64,000 nt of DNA from Bog-473 sp963788125 (GTDB lineage Bacteria; Actinomycetota; Acidimicrobiia; Acidimicrobiales; RAAP-2), in the NCBI GenBank assembly GCA_963788125.1, contig CAWBFN010000001.1, positions 124,001 through 188,000 on the forward strand, in the 5' to 3' direction. How positions within the stretch are numbered: position 1 is the first letter of the stretch; every line of letters starts with the position of its first letter. The notes beneath the pieces are model-generated. The model ran no database searches. It was not told where the DNA came from and saw only the letters and a list, made by a program, of their open reading frames with translations. The position numbers and the translations under genes are program-made. This document shows, piece by piece, positions 8,742 to 16,871 of the stretch.

Positions 8742-9355
8742 ACTCCCGCAGGCGCAGCGTGAGGGGTCGCCCACCGGGGCTCGTCCCCGATGCCGCGGGG
8801 CGGGTGCTCTTCGGGGTCCTTCTTCCGCTGTGGGCCCTGCCCGGCCTCGTGGACTGGTGGTTTCACCGCCGATCCGATATCCAAGAGCCGAAGAACGGTG
8901 GGGTCCGTGAGTCACTCCTTCACCTCGTCATGCTGGGTGAAGGCGCACCCTCCCTCGGCCTGGCGCTGTGGGCCGAGATCAACCCTCTCGTCCTCACCCT
9001 GATGTCGGGCGTGGCCATCCTCCACGAGGCCACGGTCACACGGGACCTGGCCATCGCTTCCGAGAGCGATCGCCGGGTGACGCCCGGGGAACAGCAGGTG
9101 CATAGCTTCTTGGAGACGATCCCGTTCCTGCTCGTCCTGCTCTCGGCCCTTCACGCGCAGCCCGGCATGAGAGACCTGCCGGCCAATGCGCGTTGGGTCT
9201 TGCGGTCCAAGGCCCAACCGCTGCCCCGACGCTACGTCGCCGGTGTGGTGCTGCTCGGCGCCCTGTTGGGCGCCCTGCCCCACACCGAGGAGCTCATCCG
9301 GTGCATCCGGACCGCCTCCTCACCGCCCTCCTCACGACAGGGAGGCGATCGGTGA
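8738..9355 (+). CDS. hypothetical membrane protein
   Basis: A 205-residue protein with three or four hydrophobic segments (around residues 22-36, 60-95, 122-140 and 163-180) and a DWWFHRRSDIQEP loop. It resembles small unannotated actinobacterial integral membrane proteins; I do not recognise a named family. Its ATG overlaps the stop of the F420-type oxidoreductase, so the two are co-translated. Its 3' end overlaps the convergent zinc-peptidase gene by 24 bases. Confidence 0.6.
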   Translation: MNSRRRSVRGRPPGLVPDAAGRVLFGVLLPLWALPGLVDWWFHRRSDIQEPKNGGVRESLLHLVMLGEGAPSLGLALWAEINPLVLTLMSGVAILHEATVTRDLAIASESDRRVTPGEQQVHSFLETIPFLLVLLSALHAQPGMRDLPANARWVLRSKAQPLPRRYVAGVVLLGALLGALPHTEELIRCIRTASSPPSSRQGGDR

Positions 9356-10447
9356 GCCGGTCCACGAACCGACTCCGAGCTCAGCTCCGGTGTCGTCTGT
9401 CCCGCTGACCAGGCGGTCCACGAAGGCCAGCTTGCGAACGACCGTCGCGCTGAGGACGAACGGGTAGAGGTCCTTGTGGCCCATGGACCGGTTGACCTGG
9501 TTGAGGGCGCAGGACAGCTCGAGCCATAGGTCGATGACCTGGCCGAACGTCGTGCTGCCGTAGGGGCGGGTCGCCCGGCCAGGTGACCTCTGCGTGTGCC
9601 GCACGCCCGGCCCGGCGTCTGTCGTGAGACCGAAGCTCTCGGCCGTCTGGAGCGTGTCGAGGATGTGCAGATAGTGCGCGAACGTCTCGGCCCAGTCTTC
9701 GAACGGGTGCATCGTGGCATAGCGGCTGATGTGGTCCGGCTGCCATGACGTGTCACTGCGGTGCGAGTTCTCGTAGTGCCGCTGCATGGCCTCGCCGTAG
9801 TCGGCTCGGTCGTCGCCGAACAGGTCCCGGCACTCGTCGAGCAGGTCGGGCCGGTTGACCAGGATCGGCCAGTAGAAGTGCCCGATCTCGTGGCGGAAGT
9901 GGCCGAGCACGGTGCGATAGGGCTCGCTCATCTGCAGGCGGAGGTGCTCGCGGTGCTCGCTGTCGGCTTCGGCCAGATCGAGCGTGATCACGCCATCGTC
10001 GTGCCCGGTGACCACCCGCACCTCGGCGCTGGAGAGCAGGTCGAAGGCGACGCCGCTGCCGGTCGCATCGTCGCGGGCGAAGAGGGGAAGGCCCACTTCG
10101 GCCAGCTGAAAGACGAGCCGCCGCTTGGCCGACTCGGCGCGCAGCAACTCGGCCAACCCCTCGACGTCGCCGTCACGGGGACGTGTACGGGTCAGCACGC
10201 AGGACTCGCACAGACCGCCGATCTCCGGCGCCACCAGCCAGTTACAGCCCGTCAGCGCGGCGGTCGCGCAGCGCCGCCACGACCGCTCGGGCCTCGAGAT
10301 CTCGACGAGGTCGCTCGGGCCGGACGAGGCCAGGGCCACGAGCTCACGGCGCTCGTGGACGTAGCCCAGGGGTGCTTGGCAGGCCAGGCACAGATCGTTC
10401 TCGAAGAAGACGATCTGACCACAGTTGTCGCAGGTGAAGGCGCGCAC
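9332..10447 (-). CDS. putative zinc-binding metallopeptidase with N-terminal zinc ribbon
   Basis: A 371-residue protein. Two CxxC pairs (Cys6/Cys9, Cys20/Cys23) form an N-terminal zinc ribbon, and further cysteines at 60, 68, 80 and 83 suggest a second one. The metalloprotease motif HEIGH is at residues 186-190 within VLGHFRHEIGHFYW, and a downstream acidic/His segment (PFEDWAETFAHYLHILD) is the likely third-ligand region. This is the architecture of the putative zinc-binding metallo-peptidase family common in bacteria, whose targets are unknown. It has no signal peptide, so it acts in the cytoplasm. It converges on the membrane-protein gene at 9355. Confidence 0.85.
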   Translation of the reverse strand: MRAFTCDNCGQIVFFENDLCLACQAPLGYVHERRELVALASSGPSDLVEISRPERSWRRCATAALTGCNWLVAPEIGGLCESCVLTRTRPRDGDVEGLAELLRAESAKRRLVFQLAEVGLPLFARDDATGSGVAFDLLSSAEVRVVTGHDDGVITLDLAEADSEHREHLRLQMSEPYRTVLGHFRHEIGHFYWPILVNRPDLLDECRDLFGDDRADYGEAMQRHYENSHRSDTSWQPDHISRYATMHPFEDWAETFAHYLHILDTLQTAESFGLTTDAGPGVRHTQRSPGRATRPYGSTTFGQVIDLWLELSCALNQVNRSMGHKDLYPFVLSATVVRKLAFVDRLVSGTDDTGAELGVGSWTGSPIASLS

Positions 10448-10477
10448 GCGGCTCCGTTGTGCTGCCCGACCGATTGG

Positions 10478-10837
10478 TCAGGCGTTGGCGGCGCGCGCCT
10501 TGTCCTGCGTTGCCGTGTCGCTGGCCGTGCTGGAGCTCGTCTTGGCGGAGTTCGTCTTGACTCCAACCTTGTCGGCCACCTTGTCGGCCACAGAGTCTGT
10601 GGCGTCGGAGATCCGGTCCAGGGTGCCCCCGGCGATGTCGGTCACCTTGCCGACGGTCTCCTGGCTCACCGCGTCGGCCTTGTCGGACACCGTGCTGGCC
10701 AGCTGCTGGAACTCGCGCCGGTCGGCCAGGTCCCGCACCATGGTGCGGAGACGCTCATAGGGCTCGCGCCCGGCCCTCGAGCCCAGCACGAAGCCGACTC
10801 CCAACCCGAAAAGTACCAAGAACTTCTTCATTTTCAT
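10478..10837 (-). CDS. YtxH-like small membrane-anchored protein
   Basis: A 119-residue protein with one N-terminal membrane segment (KKFLVLFGLGVGFVLGSRAG) followed by a long polar helix full of Asp, Lys, Ala and Thr with heptad-like spacing, and a Ser/Thr/Ala-rich tail. This is typical of YtxH-like or apolipophorin-like stress-associated proteins. The start at ATG 10837 is chosen because a GGAGG ribosome site sits just upstream and the membrane segment begins there. It lies alone between the metallopeptidase and EF-G2 genes. Function is unknown. Confidence 0.68.
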   Translation of the reverse strand: MKMKKFLVLFGLGVGFVLGSRAGREPYERLRTMVRDLADRREFQQLASTVSDKADAVSQETVGKVTDIAGGTLDRISDATDSVADKVADKVGVKTNSAKTSSSTASDTATQDKARAANA

Positions 10838-10923
10838 GCCTCCGGCCTGATCAATGTGTGCCCTATTCCTACCCCGAGTGGAACGAATCAAACGGGACGC
10901 CGACCGCCGGGCGTGCGCCCAGC

Positions 10924-13014
10924 TCAGGTGGTGGTATGGGCAATCGATGCCACGAGATGGTCCGGCACGGTGTCGTAGTGATCGTACTCCACGCTGAACG
11001 AGCCCCGTCCACCGGTGAGGGCACGCAGGTCAACGGCGTAGCGGGTGAGCTCGGCCGCCGGGGCGAAGGCGATCACCGTCTGGAACCCGTTCTCCGCCTG
11101 GTCGGTGCCGACGATGCGCGCCCGGCGGGAGTGCAGGTCGCCGAGCACGTCACCTTGGCAGTCGGCGGGGATCGTCACCTCCACCCTCGAGACCGGTTCG
11201 AGCAGGATGGGCCCGGCCTCGGCCATGGCCTGGCGGACGGCCAAGGCGGCCGCCATCTTGAAGCTCACCTCGTTGGAGTCGACGGAGTGGGCCTTGCCGT
11301 CGTCCACGGTCACGGCGATGTCGACGACCGGGTAGCCGAACACCCCTCCGCTGGACATGGTCTCGATCACGCCCTTCTCGACCGCCGGGATGTACTGGCG
11401 CGGTATGGCGCCACCGACCACCTCGTCGTGGAAGGCGAACCCCTCACCGCGCGGCAGGGGCTCCAACCGGAGGTGGCAGACCCCGAACTGGCCGTGGCCT
11501 CCCGACTGCTTCTTGTGCTTCCCTTCCGCCTGGGCCGGGCCGGTGATCGTCTCGCGGTAGGCGATCCGCAGGTCCTCGCGTTGGACGTGGACGTTGCACT
11601 TGCGCTCCAGGCGCTCGAGGGTGACCGCCAGATGCACCTCGCCGCTGACACCGAGGATGGTCTGGTGGGTCTCGTCGTCACGGCTCACCGAGAGCGCCGG
11701 GTCCTCGTCGCACAGCCGCTGGAGGGCCGACATGAGCTTGTCGTCGTCGGCGCGGGTGGCCGGCTTGACCGCCACGCGCAGGGCGGGAGTGGGGAGGTCG
11801 GGCGGGGGGATGACGACCGGCTGGCCCTTGGGGGCCAGGGTGTCGCCGGTACGGGTCCCGTTCAAGCGGGGGATGGCGACGAAGTCGCCGGCCACGACCG
11901 CGCCGGCGGGTGTCGTGGCCCGGCCCGAGAGGGCCTGCAGGGCGTGGAGCCTCTCCTCCTCACGGGTGCGCGTGTTGACGAGCACGGTGTCCGGGGTGAG
12001 GGTCCCCGAGACCACCTTGCACAGCGACATCTTCCCCGTGTGGCTGTCGGTGAAGGTCTTGGTCACTGTGAGCAGCACGTCGGCATCGGCGTCGCAGGGG
12101 ATCTCGGTGGTCGTCGACCCCGCCTGCACGGTGATCGGCGGGACGGAGCTGGGCTCGGGGCACAGCTCCTCTATCAAGCGGGCCAAGCGGTCCACGCCGA
12201 CGCCGGTCAGCCCCGAACAGCACAGCACCGGGAAGACGGCGCCCGAGGCGACGCCGCCGGCCAGGCTCTTCTCCAGCTCCCCGTAGTCGATCTCCTCGCC
12301 GCCCAGGTAGCGTTCCATGAGCCCGTCGTCGCCCACCACGATGCCCTCGACCAGCTGCTCGTGGACCGCGTGCTCCTCGTCCACCAGATCGTCGGGGATG
12401 GGGCCTTCGCGGCCGACCGGCGGGACGGTCCCGTCGACGGGGGTGTTGGGGGCGGGGGTGGTGTAGTGGGTGGCCGTGTCCCCCAACAGATCGATCACCC
12501 CGTGAAAGTCGGCATCGGACCCGATGGGCAGCTCTATCGGCGCCACGCCGGCTCCGAAGGCGGCGCGGATCTCGCCCAGGGTGCGGTCGAAGTCGGACCG
12601 ATCGCGGTCGAGCTTGTTGATGACGATCACCCGGGGGAGGCCCTGCTTGGCCGCCGCTCGCCAGGCGTCCTGGGTCTGGGCCTGCACGCCGTCGGTGGCG
12701 CTGACCACCACCACGGCCAGGTCGCTGCGGGCCAGCGCGGCCAGCATCTCCGAGGCGAAGTCGGCGTAGCCGGGCGTATCGAACAGGTTCACCTTCACGC
12801 CGTTGACGGTGAACGGGGCGAGGGCGGTGGAGATGGACAGCTGCCGGGAGATCTCCTCAGGCTCGAAGTCGCAGGTGGTGGTGCCTTTTTCCACCGAACC
12901 CCGGCGAGGGATGGTGCCGGTGGCCGCCAGCAGCGCCTCGGCCAGAGTCGTCTTCCCGGCGCCGTGGTGGCCGACGAGAGCGACATTTCGGATTGCGGTC
13001 GGGTTCTGTGGCAC
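10924..13014 (-). CDS. elongation factor G-like GTPase (EF-G2 type)
   Basis: A 696-residue translational GTPase. The P-loop GHHGAGKT is at residues 15-22, the G3 motif DTPGYADF near 78, and the G4 motif NKLDRDRSDF near 131; EF-G domains II-V follow, including GHGQFGVCHLRLEPL and FGYPVVDIAVTVDDG. The G3 residues differ from canonical EF-G (DAPGHVDF), as is usual in the EF-G2 paralogue of actinobacteria. No ribosomal-protein or EF-Tu genes are near, which also argues for the paralogue. EF-G2 proteins bind GTP, but their cellular role is poorly defined. It is full length and intact. Confidence 0.88.
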   Translation of the reverse strand: MPQNPTAIRNVALVGHHGAGKTTLAEALLAATGTIPRRGSVEKGTTTCDFEPEEISRQLSISTALAPFTVNGVKVNLFDTPGYADFASEMLAALARSDLAVVVVSATDGVQAQTQDAWRAAAKQGLPRVIVINKLDRDRSDFDRTLGEIRAAFGAGVAPIELPIGSDADFHGVIDLLGDTATHYTTPAPNTPVDGTVPPVGREGPIPDDLVDEEHAVHEQLVEGIVVGDDGLMERYLGGEEIDYGELEKSLAGGVASGAVFPVLCCSGLTGVGVDRLARLIEELCPEPSSVPPITVQAGSTTTEIPCDADADVLLTVTKTFTDSHTGKMSLCKVVSGTLTPDTVLVNTRTREEERLHALQALSGRATTPAGAVVAGDFVAIPRLNGTRTGDTLAPKGQPVVIPPPDLPTPALRVAVKPATRADDDKLMSALQRLCDEDPALSVSRDDETHQTILGVSGEVHLAVTLERLERKCNVHVQREDLRIAYRETITGPAQAEGKHKKQSGGHGQFGVCHLRLEPLPRGEGFAFHDEVVGGAIPRQYIPAVEKGVIETMSSGGVFGYPVVDIAVTVDDGKAHSVDSNEVSFKMAAALAVRQAMAEAGPILLEPVSRVEVTIPADCQGDVLGDLHSRRARIVGTDQAENGFQTVIAFAPAAELTRYAVDLRALTGGRGSFSVEYDHYDTVPDHLVASIAHTTT

Positions 13015-13191
13015 CTAATCCCTCCGTCCGTAGGGCTACTGCGCGGTGTGGTGGTTCTGTGGCACCGAGTGTACGACGGCGTGCGCCGCCCTGCTCGGGG
13101 GACCCGGTGGCCGGCCGGGTCCCCTCTGACGCGCGGTGTCAGGGGCCGTGGGTCAGTCTCGGGGCGTGGCGGTGGCGCTCTGACCGGGCCC

Positions 13192-13590
13192 TCAGCACGC
13201 CACCGCGGTGCACGAGCGTGATCCGGTCGTCCAGGGCGTACGGACGATGACGCTGGCGCTGCCCACGTGCCGGGTCCGGCGCCCCGGTGAGGTGCTCCAG
13301 ATGTCGGTGGCGAAGACCCCGATGCCCTCGGGGGTGAATCCTCCGTGCCACTCGGAGAGCTGCGCGCGGCGATCACGGCTACGGACCCTCCGGCAGTCGC
13401 GCGCGACACGGACGCACATGCCCTCGCGCACTTCCTCCTCCGAGGGGAGGTGGTCGCACTCCCAGGTGTAGACACCGCGCAGACCCCCGAAGGCGGTCGT
13501 GAACATCTCCCCGTCGAACTGTGGCGTCGCAACGGCCTCCCACTCCGTCGGCGTCCCGTGACTTCTGTCGCTCGCTGTGGCCACCTTCAT
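13192..13590 (-). CDS. hypothetical protein beside the IS element
   Basis: A 132-residue protein of no recognised family. The start at ATG 13590 follows a good GGAGGAGG ribosome site. The middle is acidic (WECDHLPSEEEVREG), then basic, and the C terminus holds a GIGVFATDIWSTS segment. No membrane segment is seen. The left end of the IS1380 element lies only 70 bases upstream of the start, so its native promoter may have been displaced by the insertion. The reading frame is open further upstream into the IS, but that part is IS sequence and is not included. Confidence 0.5.
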   Translation of the reverse strand: MKVATASDRSHGTPTEWEAVATPQFDGEMFTTAFGGLRGVYTWECDHLPSEEEVREGMCVRVARDCRRVRSRDRRAQLSEWHGGFTPEGIGVFATDIWSTSPGRRTRHVGSASVIVRTPWTTGSRSCTAVAC

Positions 13591-13660
13591 CTCTGCCTCC
13601 TCCATCGGAAGCCGTCGTTCGGCTCCCGAGTGCAGTGTGCGACGCCGTTCTGTCACCACA

Positions 13661-13689
13661 CCTAGCCCGGATGTTTCACTAAGCACCGC
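13661..13689. repeat. left terminal inverted repeat of the IS element
   Basis: 29 bases, CCTAGCCCGGATGTTTCA followed by CTAAGCACCGC, exactly complementary to 15326-15354. The match can be extended outward by two more bases (CA/TG). Confidence 0.95.
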
Positions 13690-13877
13690 ACCGGAGTGGT
13701 GATTGGCTTTTATCGATGCCCGGATCACCGACTCCGTGTCCGTGACCGCAGTGCGAGTCTGTGTGTTGACGGATTTGGCACGCGTGGGAGGTCGAAATCT
13801 TCGCGAGTTTGTCCTCCGTAGGCGTGACGAATCACACTGAGGCCAGCCCTGGTTTTCTCGGCGACGGTGCGAGCGAG

Positions 13878-15230
13878 TCAGGTGGCGAAGGACAGCGTGT
13901 GCAACTTCTCGAATGCTTCCGCCAGTTGTCGTCCCCACGGCCACTCGCTTTGGATGTGCAATGTGGCCGTGCGTCCGGTGGTCGTAATCCGTCCCGCTGC
14001 GTGCAGCAGCATGTAGCGCAGGCGCTTGGGCTCGGCGGTGGCGATGTCCCCGTCGAGGACGAGGCCCTGAGCGAAGGCCATCAGATCCTGGGCCATGAGC
14101 ACGAGTTCCACCCAGCAGGCGTTGTTGGCGAAGGCGGGGAATGGGAGATTTCTCAGACCGGTGTCCTTGGCGCTGCGAATCCGGTCCTCGATCCGGGCAT
14201 GGCCCCGGTGTCGGGCCTCCAGATAGACGATGTCAGGGTCGGCCGAGTCGCACAAAAACACCTGGTGGCGATAGCCCTGGGGGTCGAAGAGGTTGAAGGT
14301 GGCGCCCGGGTGCGGTAGCTCGCGGCGCACGATCATGCGTGTCCCCACCGGCCACGTCGAGAGGTCGACCGCCTCGGTCAGCTCGGCCACCTGGGCCTCC
14401 TCGCGCACCTCCATGTCCTGGGTCATGGCCTCCATCCACGCTGATTCGGGCAGCTCGCAGATGGCGAGGCGCACCTCCTCGCGTACCCGGAAGCCGACTG
14501 AGAACTCGATCCCGTGGTTCCGAAGGGCATCGACAAAGGCATGGCTGGACCCAGCCGAGTCGGCCCGCACGAGCATGGCCACGCCATCTGTCCCATCGGG
14601 ATTCACCGGCAGCTGGGCCAGGGCCAACTCGAGCAGGGCGACGTGGTCAGCCGGGTTGTGGGGGGCAGCATTGCCCGGGCGCAAGATGGCCGCCAGAGCC
14701 TCTCCAGTGGCGTCGAGGTAACAAAGAAGGGGTGAGAACCCGAACCCTCGCTTGTAGGTGGGAGCTGCACTCTCCTTCTCGGAGTGCGAGTCCACCAAGG
14801 TGGCGTCGAAGTCCAAGATGAGCGGATGCACGTCGGCGGTGGGATCGAGCCCCGCCGCCCAGGCGGCCGCTCGGGCCTGGGCCCGGGCCCCCCGGATGGC
14901 GTCGAGTCGCTCCGCGTCGACGGTCTCCACCACCCGTGAGGCCGTGGGTGTGGACGCCACGGCGCCGAAAAGCGACGGCTGGTTGCGCAACACGGCCAGA
15001 TCCGACAGACAGTCACCACCGTCGGCGATTGTCACGGCCAGGTCGACGAGCACCTGGCCCGGATCGTGGCGGCGCCTTCGGCGCACCGTCGGAGCCAAGG
15101 CCTCGCTCATGGCCGCGGCAAGACCGGTGGCCTCGGCCATTTCCGCCAGCAGTCGGGATCCGGCGTGGGCTGCCACTCCCTTGCCGTCAGAGGTTACCTT
15201 CAACGCCGGAAGTCGCTTGCTACGCTTCAT
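13878..15230 (-). CDS. IS1380-family transposase
   Basis: A 450-residue DDE transposase, intact. The first catalytic Asp is in HPLILDFDATLVDSHSEKE, the second in VAMLVRADSAGSSHAF, and the C-terminal catalytic region follows IVYLEARHRGHARIEDRIR, which contains the E. An N-terminal helix-rich DNA-binding region precedes it (AGSRLLAEMAEATGL). Length and motif order match IS1380 transposases. The start at 15230 lies about 100 bases inside the right end. Nothing in the frame is broken, so the element may still be active. Confidence 0.93.
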   Translation of the reverse strand: MKRSKRLPALKVTSDGKGVAAHAGSRLLAEMAEATGLAAAMSEALAPTVRRRRRHDPGQVLVDLAVTIADGGDCLSDLAVLRNQPSLFGAVASTPTASRVVETVDAERLDAIRGARAQARAAAWAAGLDPTADVHPLILDFDATLVDSHSEKESAAPTYKRGFGFSPLLCYLDATGEALAAILRPGNAAPHNPADHVALLELALAQLPVNPDGTDGVAMLVRADSAGSSHAFVDALRNHGIEFSVGFRVREEVRLAICELPESAWMEAMTQDMEVREEAQVAELTEAVDLSTWPVGTRMIVRRELPHPGATFNLFDPQGYRHQVFLCDSADPDIVYLEARHRGHARIEDRIRSAKDTGLRNLPFPAFANNACWVELVLMAQDLMAFAQGLVLDGDIATAEPKRLRYMLLHAAGRITTTGRTATLHIQSEWPWGRQLAEAFEKLHTLSFAT

Positions 15231-15325
15231 CTTGGAAGTGCCCTTCTAGTTTGGTCTCTTGGTGGTTCGCAGCTCCAAGTTTTCCAAACAGGAAGGGCAT
15301 TTCCGCGCACCCCTGTAGGTGATCA

Positions 15326-15354
15326 GCGGTGCTTAGTGAAACATCCGGGCTAGG
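15326..15354. repeat. right terminal inverted repeat of the IS element
   Basis: 29 bases ending in CCGGGCTAGG, the exact reverse complement of 13661-13689. Confidence 0.95.
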
Positions 15355-15420
15355 TGCTCCCGAGCGCGCACTGTGAGTTCTCGGCTGCGCATCCGGGGAC
15401 GGCTGATGCCCGTTCGGTTC

Positions 15421-16290
15421 CTAGGGCTGTGCCGAGGAGACGTGCACGTAGCCCCACGGCACCGGTGCGCCGACGGAGGCGGCCCGCGGGGGTGGGGGAG
15501 TGGGCGGGGCGAACGGGAACCGTGCCGTCCAGCGCCAGGTGGCATCGAAGCCGATGGCGAGCGCCTCGTAGTCCTCCAACGCGGCGACCATCGGCAGAGC
15601 GTCGTCTCCGGCCACGGCCAGCGCGGTGGCGAGGGCGTCGGCCAGGCCGAGATCGGGGCCGGTGACGCTGGCCGAGGCCAGACGCGTCGCCGACCGCCGG
15701 GTGTGCGGATCGACGAGGTGTGCACCACGCTCGTAGGTGCCGGACGTGGCGATGGCTCCGGTGAGCTCGACCACGCAGGCGAGTCGCCCCGGTGACGATG
15801 GGTCGACGATGCCGATCCGGAAGGGGGTGGCATCCTCGGGGCCGCCGAAGCCGGCGATATCGCCCGCGGCGTTCACCAGTGCGCCCGACATCCGGTCCGA
15901 CGCCAGCGCCTCCAGTGCCCGCTGCGCCGCCCACCCCTTCACCAGGCCCGTCGGGTCGACTCCTCCCGGCATGGCCCACGGATCGAACCACCCGTGGGAG
16001 ATCTCCCGGGCCGTCCGGCAGAGTGCCAGGACCTCGGCCACCTGGTCGGGCGCCTCTCCGAGGGCGATCTCGCCCCGGCGCAGCCGACTCAGGGGGCTCT
16101 CGTCCTTCCAGGTGCTGAACATCTCGTCGGCCTCGTGGAGGATGGCCCGGGCCCGGTCAATGGCGTCGTCTTCCTCGTCGTCCCGCCGACCGTCGCCGCC
16201 GTACAGGTCGATGGTCACCACGGTGCCCATGACGTGCTCCTCGTGGTGCCGGTGCCGTGTACCAGCCCGAGGGCCGCCGGGCACCGGCAC
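15421..16290 (-). CDS. apbE: FAD:protein FMN transferase
   Basis: A 289-residue ApbE-family flavin transferase. The conserved HVMGTVVTIDLYG is near residues 19-31, then MFSTWKDESPLSRL, the signature VDPTGLVKGWAAQRAL, and NAAGDIAGFG for metal and FAD binding. It covalently attaches FMN from FAD to a Thr or Ser of its target protein. The FMN-binding-domain protein encoded immediately upstream (one-base overlap) is the evident target. It is slightly short, and no lipoprotein signal is seen. The proline-rich C-terminal tail is unusual. With the flavocytochrome-like reductase, the three genes form one electron-transfer operon. Confidence 0.88.
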   Translation of the reverse strand: MPVPGGPRAGTRHRHHEEHVMGTVVTIDLYGGDGRRDDEEDDAIDRARAILHEADEMFSTWKDESPLSRLRRGEIALGEAPDQVAEVLALCRTAREISHGWFDPWAMPGGVDPTGLVKGWAAQRALEALASDRMSGALVNAAGDIAGFGGPEDATPFRIGIVDPSSPGRLACVVELTGAIATSGTYERGAHLVDPHTRRSATRLASASVTGPDLGLADALATALAVAGDDALPMVAALEDYEALAIGFDATWRWTARFPFAPPTPPPPRAASVGAPVPWGYVHVSSAQP

Positions 16291-16823
16291 TAGAGGCCGA
16301 GCTTCTTGAGCGCGGACTGCAGCGAGCTCTCGAAGGCGCCGCTGGTGAAGCTGGCGCCCGACACCCCTTGGATGTTGGCGCTCTGTGCCTGAAGGGCCTG
16401 CTGCTCGAGGATCGGAATCGACTGCTGGTCGATCGACTGGGAGCGGAAGTCCCCCCCGTCGTCGAGGGAGGCGATCCCGACCTTGGTGATCCTTCTCCCC
16501 GAGGCGGTGACCGATACGGACAAGGATCCGTAGGTGTAGTTGACGGTGTCGCCCGTGGCGGTGCGTGTCGTCACGGGGGTGGTCGTCGCGGGGGTGGTCG
16601 TCGGGGGCGTGGTCGACGAGGGGCTGGCCGGGGCGGTGTGGGAAGGGATGGTCGTCGATCCCGCCGGCGGCGGCGCGCCGGCCACGCTCGACGGCGAGGA
16701 GCCCTCGGTCGTAGAGGTCCCCGACGCAGAGCCCAGCGTGAGGGATGCCGACCGGGTGTGGAAGGTCAGCACCCCGACGAGTCCGGCAACCGTGGCGCCG
16801 ATCACGATCGGTGCCCGTCTCAT
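16290..16823 (-). CDS. FMN-binding domain protein (flavinylation target)
   Basis: A 177-residue exported protein. An N-terminal hydrophobic helix (IVIGATVAGLVGVLTF) acts as signal or anchor, residues 30-90 are a Ser/Thr/Pro linker, and residues 93-177 are an FMN_bind domain. The flavinylation motif SGASFTS is at 155-161, where Ser158 (or Thr160) is the likely attachment site for FMN. The gene sits between the flavocytochrome reductase and apbE. The linker suggests that the flavin domain is held outside the membrane, where it can pass electrons from the reductase to an external acceptor. Confidence 0.85.
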   Translation of the reverse strand: MRRAPIVIGATVAGLVGVLTFHTRSASLTLGSASGTSTTEGSSPSSVAGAPPPAGSTTIPSHTAPASPSSTTPPTTTPATTTPVTTRTATGDTVNYTYGSLSVSVTASGRRITKVGIASLDDGGDFRSQSIDQQSIPILEQQALQAQSANIQGVSGASFTSGAFESSLQSALKKLGL

Positions 16824-16871
16824 GGGCTCTTGGTCGTCGGGGCGGACATGGAGGTGGGCTCGCTCGGCACC

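Larger units (their letters stand above)
13661..15354 (-). mobile_element. IS1380-family insertion sequence
   Basis: A complete element of about 1.69 kb bounded by perfect 29-bp inverted repeats beginning CCTAGCCCGG, with one transposase gene filling most of it. Size and gene match the IS1380 family. The flanking bases (CACA on the left, TGCT on the right) show no target-site duplication. Confidence 0.93.

Noticed and set aside
10858..13221. A 787-codon open frame on the plus strand
   Set aside because: It is the antisense shadow of the EF-G2 gene; its translation is rich in Gly, Arg and His and matches no family.
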